Part shown: positions 5,495-10,013 of the stretch, one piece after another | Position numbering within the stretch: the stretch's first letter is position 1 | How the letters are laid out: the number at the start of each line of letters is the position of its first letter | DNA from: Clostridia bacterium | Lineage (GTDB): Bacteria; Bacillota; Clostridia; Christensenellales; Aristaeellaceae | Length of the DNA: 10,013 nt | Direction of reading: 5' to 3' | Assembly: GCA_900769875.1 (NCBI GenBank) | Contig: CAAGII010000121.1 | Coordinates: 1 to 10,013, forward strand | Notes under the pieces: generated by a model | The model's database searches: none | Told to the model about the DNA's origin: nothing | Seen by the model: the letters and a program-made list of their open reading frames with translations, nothing else | Position numbers and translations under genes: made by a program

Positions 5495-7012
5495 TCATTT
5501 CAGATGACGGTGAACCACCTTGGGCGTGCGCGACGTGCGGTGACGGCGCATGCTCCACAGTTTGCTGATGAAATGCATGATGATCCAGATGAGGACGATG
5601 GGTATCACGACATAGGAAACCAGGATGCGCGAGTTGAGCTTGGGCAGGGGATTGGGATCGTTCATCACGCTGTCGATGATCTCCTGCAGCGAGGGCGGCG
5701 CGTTCTCGCGCGCGCCGATGGAGCGTGATGCGACAAGATGATACTCCACAGGCTCGCCACCATCGGGGAAGAAGGTCATGGTGCCGACCACCTCGCCCGC
5801 GGTGAAGGGCGCCTCAAAATCGCGGACATAGGAGATGATGACGGTCTTTTTCAGATTGCTTGCCATTGCCTTGACCTCGGCAAAGGTGGCCACGATATTG
5901 GCGCGTACCGCATCCGCCGGGTTGACGGGTCTGCAGGTCAGGGCAAGCTTGCCCATGTTGCTGTCCTGCAGGGAATAGTTGCTTGTTTCGATGGTGATGG
6001 GATTCATGTTGTACAGGTCAATGGGCGTGACGCTGGTATACTGGGAAAAGCCGTAATCCATCATCTTGATGGTGTCCGCCCAAATGCCGCGCGGGCCGGA
6101 GCCGTAGAGCACCACGGAGATCAGCTCCACGTCATCCTTTTCCGCCGCGCCGACGAAGCAGTACTGCGCCGCGTCGGTGGTGCCGGTTTTGATGCCGATG
6201 GCGTAGGGGTAGTAGTATTTGTTGGGATTCTCCTCCGTGCTGGGCTTGAAGAGCGTATTGGTATTGTAGATGGTACGCTTGCTGTTCATGTTGGTTTTGG
6301 GCAGGGCGTAGGAATAGGTACCCACAATTTCGCGGAACAGCGGTACCTCCATCGCGGCGCGGGCGATGCGCGCCATATCGCGCGCGGTGGTGTAATGATT
6401 GACGTCCGTCAGACCGTGCGGGTTGGCAAAATGCGTATCCTCGCAGCCGATGAGCGCCGCGTACTGATTCATCAAGGCGACAAACGCCTCCACAGAGCCG
6501 GAAACATACTCGGCGATGGCGTTGGCCGCGTCGTTGGCGGATTTGATCGCGCAGCCGTACATCAGGTCGATCAAGCGGATTTCCTCGCCGGCCTGAAGGT
6601 TCATGTTTGTCGCCTCCGGGTCTTCGAGCGTGGCTGCGCGCACGGATACGACAGTCGTATCCTCCAGCTCGCTTTCGGGGATGAACAGGCAGGCCAGCAT
6701 CAGCGTCATGATCTTGGTGGTAGACGCGGGATGCCTGCGCGTGTCGGGATCCTTTGCAAAAATCACCTCGCCGCTTTTGCTTTCGACCAGAATGGCGCTC
6801 CACGCATAGAGCTGCTCGGGCTCCAGATCCTCGGGGTGCTCCGGATCATACGGCGCGGCGTCAGGCGAGAGCGTGGCGGCGGGATAGGGATTGGGGGTTG
6901 CGGTTGGCTTGGCCGTTGCGGGCGCTGCCAGCGCGGGCGTAATGCCGCACAGCAGAACGAGCGTCAGCAGCAGGCAGACCATGCGTTTGATGTGCGTGAC
7001 GGTCACCTCCAT
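5495..7012 (-). CDS. D-alanyl-D-alanine carboxypeptidase (DacF/PBP5-like, peptidase S11)
   Basis: This membrane-anchored penicillin-binding protein trims the terminal D-Ala from peptidoglycan stem peptides outside the cell. The 505-residue product has a signal peptide (about 1-30, ending ITPALAA), a Pro/Thr-rich linker (31-60) and the S11 catalytic triad of motifs: S97-T-T-K100 (SxxK, nucleophile Ser97), S158-A-N160 (SxN) and K275-T-G277. A beta-rich C-terminal domain follows, then a membrane anchor (about 463-486) with a basic cytoplasmic tail. The start is uncertain. ATG at 7012 has only a weak site upstream, and GTG at 7006 or ATG at 6982 are alternatives. The strong-looking GGAGGTGA lies inside the first codons. 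It begins 12 bases after uppP, a sensible pairing since both act in cell-wall synthesis. Confidence 0.92.
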   Translation of the reverse strand: MEVTVTHIKRMVCLLLTLVLLCGITPALAAPATAKPTATPNPYPAATLSPDAAPYDPEHPEDLEPEQLYAWSAILVESKSGEVIFAKDPDTRRHPASTTKIMTLMLACLFIPESELEDTTVVSVRAATLEDPEATNMNLQAGEEIRLIDLMYGCAIKSANDAANAIAEYVSGSVEAFVALMNQYAALIGCEDTHFANPHGLTDVNHYTTARDMARIARAAMEVPLFREIVGTYSYALPKTNMNSKRTIYNTNTLFKPSTEENPNKYYYPYAIGIKTGTTDAAQYCFVGAAEKDDVELISVVLYGSGPRGIWADTIKMMDYGFSQYTSVTPIDLYNMNPITIETSNYSLQDSNMGKLALTCRPVNPADAVRANIVATFAEVKAMASNLKKTVIISYVRDFEAPFTAGEVVGTMTFFPDGGEPVEYHLVASRSIGARENAPPSLQEIIDSVMNDPNPLPKLNSRILVSYVVIPIVLIWIIMHFISKLWSMRRHRTSRTPKVVHRHLK

Positions 7013-7024
7013 TCGACCTATGCC

Positions 7025-7855
7025 TCACGCAAGCGGCACAGCCGCAGGGGTGAAGGCGGGCACAAGCGGATTGCCCGTGAGCTGCAACAGCAGGAAGGCA
7101 AGTCCGATCAACGCCACATACAGCGCAAACCAGCCGAGGCTGATGCGATTGATCAGCTCCAGCATAAAGCGGATGGCAAGGTAGCCGGTCACAGCGGCTA
7201 CGAGAATGCCAAGGATCATCGGGCCAGCCTGAAAGCTTGCAAACGTGCCGTCACGCAGCGCGGACACGCCCTCCAGCAGGAGGCTTCCGCCAATCGCGGG
7301 CGCGCTCATCATGAAGGAGAATTTCGCGGCGGTTTTGCGGTCAAGTCCGCGCACCAATCCGCCGGTGATGGTGGAGCCGGAGCGGCTCACGCCCGGCAGC
7401 AGCGCAAACGCCTGGAAGCAGCCCATCACAAGCGCGTCAAGCCAGCCGGGCTTTGTGCGCGCACTCCTGCGGAGGCTGCTGATCCATTCGCTGATAAGCA
7501 GCAGCGCCGCCGTCAGAAGGAAGGAGCAGCCAAGGAACCAGCCGGTTTCAAACGGTTCGTCAAGCCCCAGTACATGCGCGGCCAGCGCCGGGATGGAGGC
7601 AAGGATCAGCATGCCCCACAGCTTCTTCTGCCGCACGGGATGCAGCAGCATCTCCAGCCAATCCTTCCAGAACACGATGATAATAGGAATCAGCGTGCCC
7701 ACATGGAGCAGAATGGTCAGCAGCAGATATGCGGCTGGATCGCTGTCCAGCCCCAGCAGAAACGTGGCGAATTGGAGATGGCCGCTGGAGGAGATGGGAA
7801 GAAACTCGCCAAGACCCTGAATCAGCCCGAGCAAAGCTGCCTGAATATAGTTCAT
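7025..7855 (-). CDS. uppP: Undecaprenyl-diphosphate phosphatase (BacA/UppP)
   Basis: UppP is an integral membrane enzyme that dephosphorylates undecaprenyl diphosphate, regenerating the lipid carrier for peptidoglycan precursors. High expression can give bacitracin resistance. The 276-residue product shows the two signature motifs: GLGEFLPISSSGHL (14-27, with Glu17 and Ser22-24) and LLPGVSRSGSTITGG (152-166, with Arg158), plus His51 in LLHVGTL. Several hydrophobic segments fill the rest, as expected for a polytopic membrane protein of this length. ATG at 7855 gives the classic start just before the first motif; its ribosome binding site (AAAGGGG, 7866-7872) is modest. It is the first gene after the promoter at 7900-7928. 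Confidence 0.95.
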   Translation of the reverse strand: MNYIQAALLGLIQGLGEFLPISSSGHLQFATFLLGLDSDPAAYLLLTILLHVGTLIPIIIVFWKDWLEMLLHPVRQKKLWGMLILASIPALAAHVLGLDEPFETGWFLGCSFLLTAALLLISEWISSLRRSARTKPGWLDALVMGCFQAFALLPGVSRSGSTITGGLVRGLDRKTAAKFSFMMSAPAIGGSLLLEGVSALRDGTFASFQAGPMILGILVAAVTGYLAIRFMLELINRISLGWFALYVALIGLAFLLLQLTGNPLVPAFTPAAVPLA

Positions 7856-7899
7856 CGAAGGAAAACCCCTTTCATGATAGCGCTATTCATACATATTAC

Positions 7900-7928
7900 A
7901 GTATACCATAGTTTTGCCATGCTGTCAC
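7900..7928 (-). promoter_or_regulatory. Sigma-A promoter for uppP-dac-kinase
   Basis: On the minus strand, GTGACA (7928-7923) and TATACT (7905-7900) are separated by exactly 17 bases. An extended -10 TG element precedes the latter (TGGTATACT). Predicted start about 7893, giving a ~38-base leader before uppP. Confidence 0.75.
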
Positions 7929-7967
7929 GGATTCTGCGAAAATGTTGCAGAAGTTTTGCGCGAAAGT

Positions 7968-7992
7968 AAAAAATGCCGCTTGTGCGGCAAAA
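7968..7992 (-). terminator. Terminator of the secreted-protein/TIM-barrel unit
   Basis: Read on the minus strand, TGCCGC and GCGGCA (7989-7984 and 7979-7974) form a 6-bp stem around ACAA, flanked by TTTT before and six T after (complement of 7968-7973). It begins directly at the stop codon of the TIM-barrel gene. The A-rich upstream flank means it may work in both directions. Confidence 0.85.
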
Positions 7993-8781
7993 TCAGAGAA
8001 GCGAGGGGTGAGAGGACAGCCAGCGTACGCTTTGTTTGAGCGCGGCGACGGTCTTGGTTTCCAGTACCACGCGCGCGCCGCGCTCGCGTGCCCATGCGAA
8101 GTGGGTGTTCAGGTCGATTTCACCGTCACCCAGCGCGAGATGATTGCTCTTTCCGCGTGCGTCGTGACCGTGCATGTGCAAAAGCCTGCCGGCATGCTCC
8201 CTGTAGAATGGGAGATCCATATCCTGTACGGCGTGGCTGTGGCCGATATCCAGCGTCAGCCCGATGCAGGTCGATTGCAGCAGCTTTTCCAGCACTCTCG
8301 TTTCATGGGGCTGGAAGCCGTTTGTGTTCTCGATGCACAGGCGTGTGCCGGTGCCTGTCAGCATGCGCTGCGCAAGCTCCATCAGCGCGTCAGCGCAGCG
8401 AAGATAATCATCCTCATACGCCTTGTGAATGAACACCTTTTGATCCGGCAGTGTCACATAGACGCCTTTGTCAAGATGCATGTTCACCACGGGCATATCC
8501 AGCGACAGCGCAAGGTCGAGACATGCGCTCAGCTCCTGCAGCCATGCTTCACGCACTCTGACGCAGTCGCAAAAGGGATCCAGCGCTTCGTGGACATGCA
8601 ATGTGAAATAGATGCTGTTTTCTTCCATCATCCTGCGCAGCCTGGTCGCGCTGAGCAGATCGGGCTGACAGGGAGGAAAGCTTGCATTCAGCTCCACAAA
8701 CCGCAGCCCGAGCTCAGCGCACAGCCTTACCGCGTCCTCCGGCGACGGCGTTTCCAGCAGGAAGGGCATGCCGTAATCCAT
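7993..8781 (-). CDS. Sugar phosphate isomerase/epimerase-like TIM-barrel protein
   Basis: The 262-residue product belongs to the xylose-isomerase-like / AP-endonuclease-2 fold, divalent-metal enzymes acting on sugars, inositols or abasic DNA. Candidate metal and catalytic residues appear in barrel order: Glu30 (RFVELN), His62/His64 (LHVHEALDP), His102 (NMHLDKG), Glu151 (CIENTNG), Asp178 and His181 (LTLDIGHSH), His202/204/206 (HMHGHD) and Glu241 (VVLETK). Length suits an epimerase/isomerase; the substrate cannot be told from sequence. ATG at 8781 is chosen over GTG at 8790 because GAGGTG (8787-8792) lies 6 bases before it and overlaps the GTG. The ribosome binding site overlaps the stop of the upstream secreted-protein gene 10 bases away, so translation is probably coupled. 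Confidence 0.8.
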   Translation of the reverse strand: MDYGMPFLLETPSPEDAVRLCAELGLRFVELNASFPPCQPDLLSATRLRRMMEENSIYFTLHVHEALDPFCDCVRVREAWLQELSACLDLALSLDMPVVNMHLDKGVYVTLPDQKVFIHKAYEDDYLRCADALMELAQRMLTGTGTRLCIENTNGFQPHETRVLEKLLQSTCIGLTLDIGHSHAVQDMDLPFYREHAGRLLHMHGHDARGKSNHLALGDGEIDLNTHFAWARERGARVVLETKTVAALKQSVRWLSSHPSLL

Positions 8782-8791
8782 GACGTTCACC

Positions 8792-9625
8792 TCAATTCAA
8801 ATCGCTCACATACGCGATGTCGTCGCGCAGCCTGTAGATGGTCGCGCCGCGCTTTTTATGGCAGAATGCCTCCGCCCACCATTCTGGCTCCGCCTGCGCG
8901 TCAAACTGCACATATCCGTAGCGGATGCCGTTTTTGCGGGTTCCGCGCATATTGCTGTCCATCCAGTGGATCAGATTGTTCTCCTTGTCATAGGGCGCGA
9001 TCATGATGGCGCTGTGCGCGCCCGTACCGGCGCTGTAATCAGCGCTCATTTGAAAGAAGTCGCCGCGTTGCACATGCTTCATCATTTCAGTGGCCAGCGC
9101 GAGGTTTTCTTCATAGGAAAGATCTGTGTCGTAGATGAACTGCTCCGCCACATAGAAGGGGTTGCCCTTTTCAGCTGGCACGTCCTTCCACAGGAAACCG
9201 TAGTAGTAGGGCTTGCACTGGGCGGCGGGGAGATTGTCGGGGATCACCAGTTGGATGCCCGGAAATTCAGCCATGCAGAAGTCGTCGCGGTTCTTGCGGA
9301 ACAGATAGGTCGTGAAATTTTTGCACACATAAGTGTCGCCCGCGTAGTGCGCGCGCTGGGGCTTGCCGCCGGCACGGTCGTACAGATCCTTGCCCATGGC
9401 GATGATGCGCTCAATGAAGTCCTGCCGTGCGGGGTTGTCAATCGCAGCCGTTTCGGGCGCAGAGGAGGGGGCGTCATCCTGATCCGTGTCAATACTGATC
9501 GGAATCTCACCGCCGCCGTCTGGAAGGATGACATATTCGTCGATGCTCCAGTCCGCATCCTCAGCCGCTGAAACTGCAAAGAGGAGCACGACGGACAGGA
9601 GCAATAGCAGCAGTTGTTTACCCAT
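8792..9625 (-). CDS. Secreted protein with papain-like (NlpC/CHAP-type) Cys-His arrangement
   Basis: I do not recognise a named family. The 277-residue product has a clear signal peptide (MGKQLLLLLLSVVLLFAVSA, cleavage about residue 20-21), then an acidic low-complexity linker (21-65) and a globular domain. The domain contains DTYVCKNFTTYLFR with Cys101 at a helix start, RGDFFQM (188-194), GAHSAIMIAPYD with His204, and IHWMDSNM with Asp223/Asn225. The order Cys, then GDF, then His, then Asp/Asn is typical of NlpC/P60, CHAP and related amidases or peptidases, so a cell-wall or peptide hydrolase role is plausible but unproven. GAGGTG (9631-9636) supports ATG at 9625. It leads a two-gene unit with the TIM-barrel enzyme. 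Confidence 0.7.
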   Translation of the reverse strand: MGKQLLLLLLSVVLLFAVSAAEDADWSIDEYVILPDGGGEIPISIDTDQDDAPSSAPETAAIDNPARQDFIERIIAMGKDLYDRAGGKPQRAHYAGDTYVCKNFTTYLFRKNRDDFCMAEFPGIQLVIPDNLPAAQCKPYYYGFLWKDVPAEKGNPFYVAEQFIYDTDLSYEENLALATEMMKHVQRGDFFQMSADYSAGTGAHSAIMIAPYDKENNLIHWMDSNMRGTRKNGIRYGYVQFDAQAEPEWWAEAFCHKKRGATIYRLRDDIAYVSDLN

Positions 9626-9656
9626 GGGATCACCTCATGCGATGTCATTCAAGGCT

Positions 9657-9685
9657 ATTGTACACGTCCCCCGGCGGTTTGACAA
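9657..9685 (-). promoter_or_regulatory. Sigma-A promoter for the secreted-protein unit
   Basis: On the minus strand, TTGTCA (9685-9680) and TACAAT (9662-9657) are spaced by exactly 17 bases; each differs from consensus at one position. Predicted start is about 9650, ~25 bases before the ATG at 9625. It is divergent from the rRNA promoter, with ~75 bases between the two -35 elements. Confidence 0.75.
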
Positions 9686-9728
9686 TAGGCGGCTGCAAAA
9701 TTTACGGGGAGGATGTGGAACGCTGGGC

Positions 9729-9754
9729 AAAAAAGTTCAAAAAACTTCAAAAAA
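9729..9754 (+). promoter_or_regulatory. Three phased A6 tracts (UP-element-like)
   Basis: Runs of six A occur at 9729-9734, 9739-9744 and 9749-9754, exactly 10 bp apart. The last two lie in a perfect tandem 10-bp repeat (TTCAAAAAAC at 9736-9745 and 9746-9755). A tracts in helical phase bend DNA, and A-rich DNA just upstream of a -35 (here at 9759) is the usual site of RNA polymerase alpha-subunit contact at rRNA promoters. Confidence 0.75.
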
Positions 9755-9758
9755 CCGC

Positions 9759-9787
9759 TTGACAAAGGAGACTGACTGTGATAATAT
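9759..9787 (+). promoter_or_regulatory. rRNA operon promoter
   Basis: A consensus -35 TTGACA (9759-9764) precedes an AT-rich -10 region. GATAAT (9780-9785, spacer 15) with an upstream TG (9777-9778), or TAATAT (9782-9787, spacer 17), are the two possible registers. Transcription would start near 9792-9795, leaving a leader of ~125 bases before 16S rRNA. Confidence 0.8.
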
Positions 9788-9814
9788 AGACAAGCCGATT
9801 GCGAAACCGGCGCC

Positions 9815-9827
9815 GAACCTTGAAAAC
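9815..9827 (+). promoter_or_regulatory. boxA-like antitermination element in rRNA leader
   Basis: GAACCTTGAAAAC resembles the boxA element found in Firmicute rRNA leaders (core about CTTTGAAAAC), which recruits NusB/NusE for rRNA antitermination. One base in the core differs, so confidence is moderate. Confidence 0.5.
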
Positions 9828-9882
9828 GATACAGAAACCGAAACGCAAAAAAGAGACAGCAGATTCCGAGAGCAGTCTTGCG

Positions 9883-9898
9883 CCGGTCGGAAGGCCGG
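9883..9898 (+). other. GNRA-capped hairpin in the pre-16S leader
   Basis: CCGGTC (9883-9888) pairs with GGCCGG (9893-9898) with one T-G wobble, around a GGAA tetraloop, 21 bases before the expected mature 16S start. It may help fold or process pre-16S RNA; the matching 3' processing arm is outside the window. Confidence 0.4.
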
Positions 9899-9919
9899 AG
9901 AAGATAAAGAAACAGGATG

Positions 9920-9981
9920 AAACAGAAGAGTTTGATCCTGGCTCAGGGCGAACGCTGGCGGCGTGCCTAACACAGGCAAGT
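9920..9981 (+). rRNA. rrs: 16S ribosomal RNA, 5' end (partial)
   Basis: The universal 27F primer site lies at 9927-9946 (AGAGTTTGATCCTGG then CTCAG), followed by the conserved GGCGAACGCTGGCGGCGTGC and GCCTAACACA. The 27F site begins at E. coli position 8, which puts mature base 1 near 9920. Only about 62 bases are present before foreign adapter sequence begins. One universally conserved base appears altered: CACAGGCAAG is read where CACATGCAAG is expected (9975), probably a read error at the contig end. Confidence 0.95.
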
Positions 9982-10013
9982 AGATCGGGAGAGCACACGT
10001 CTGAACTCTATTC
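9982..10013. other. Illumina TruSeq adapter contamination
   Basis: The terminal 32 bases match the Illumina TruSeq read-through adapter (AGATCGGAAGAGC then ACACGTCTGAACTC...) at 29 of 32 positions by eye, differing at 9989, 10009 and 10011. Real 16S would continue GTCGAACG here. This is an untrimmed library artefact and should be excluded from any biological reading. Confidence 0.95.

Noticed and set aside
5738..7969. Long plus-strand open frame (about 743 codons) opposite dac and uppP
   Set aside because: It is antisense to two well-identified genes and has a His/Arg/Gln/Gly-rich composition with no recognisable domain, as expected for a shadow frame in GC-rich DNA.
8779..8790. GTG start at 8790 for the TIM-barrel gene
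   Set aside because: The GTG is part of the ribosome binding site GAGGTG; ATG at 8781 has correct spacing.
9679..9707. Second plus-strand promoter from TTGACA at 9679
   Set aside because: The region 17 bases downstream (TTTACG) is a poor -10. The same bases make a better minus-strand -35 (TTGTCA) with a 17-base spacer to TACAAT.
9982..10013. Divergent 16S variant or an insertion in the 16S gene
   Set aside because: The sequence matches a known Illumina adapter far better than any 16S continuation.
1..10013. CRISPR array, tRNA genes, insertion sequences or phage genes
   Set aside because: I found no spaced direct repeats beyond the A-tract pair, no cloverleaf-compatible segment in the spacers, and no transposase, integrase or phage-like protein among the supported genes.

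Overview
The window looks like a chromosomal contig end from a Clostridia-type Firmicute (Bacillota) with fairly high GC. The reasons are strong AGGAGG-type ribosome binding sites, a tuf-rpmG-secE-nusG-rplK-rplA gene order, a Cys-rich protein behind a sporulation-type promoter, and an FGGY kinase of a type also found in gut anaerobes. I cannot name the genus.

Layout. (1) 1-2808, plus strand: the end of tuf (EF-Tu), then rpmG, secE, nusG, rplK and rplA, a translation/secretion/antitermination operon closed by a strong UUCG-tetraloop terminator. rplJ-rplL-rpoBC, which usually follow, are absent. The spacers hold hairpins and two RNA motifs shaped like ribosomal protein L1 binding sites, one before rplK and one before rplA. 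(2) 2809-3803, plus: a 273-residue cysteine-rich protein of unknown function, preceded by a close match to a sigma-E/sigma-K mother-cell promoter and followed by a terminator. It is a candidate spore coat or exosporium protein. (3) 3809-7928, minus: a three-gene unit uppP - D-Ala-D-Ala carboxypeptidase - FGGY kinase, with a good sigma-A promoter upstream of uppP and a terminator after the kinase. The first two genes belong to peptidoglycan metabolism; the kinase looks like sugar catabolism. (4) 7968-9685, minus: a self-contained two-gene unit (promoter, secreted protein with a papain-like Cys/His arrangement, TIM-barrel sugar isomerase/epimerase-like enzyme, terminator), with the second gene probably translationally coupled to the first. 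(5) 9686-9981, plus: an rRNA operon promoter with three A6 tracts phased at exactly 10 bp, a leader with a boxA-like element, and the first ~62 bases of 16S rRNA. (6) 9982-10013: not biological. These 32 bases match the Illumina TruSeq read-through adapter with three differences, so the contig end is an artefact.

Most of the window is core-genome housekeeping sequence. I found no CRISPR array, phage, insertion sequence, tRNA or toxin-antitoxin system. The items most worth attention are the sporulation-type promoter on the Cys-rich gene, the paired L1-like RNA motifs, the terminator that splits rplKA from rplJL, the altered NusG KOW domain, the secreted-protein/TIM-barrel gene pair, and the adapter contamination.
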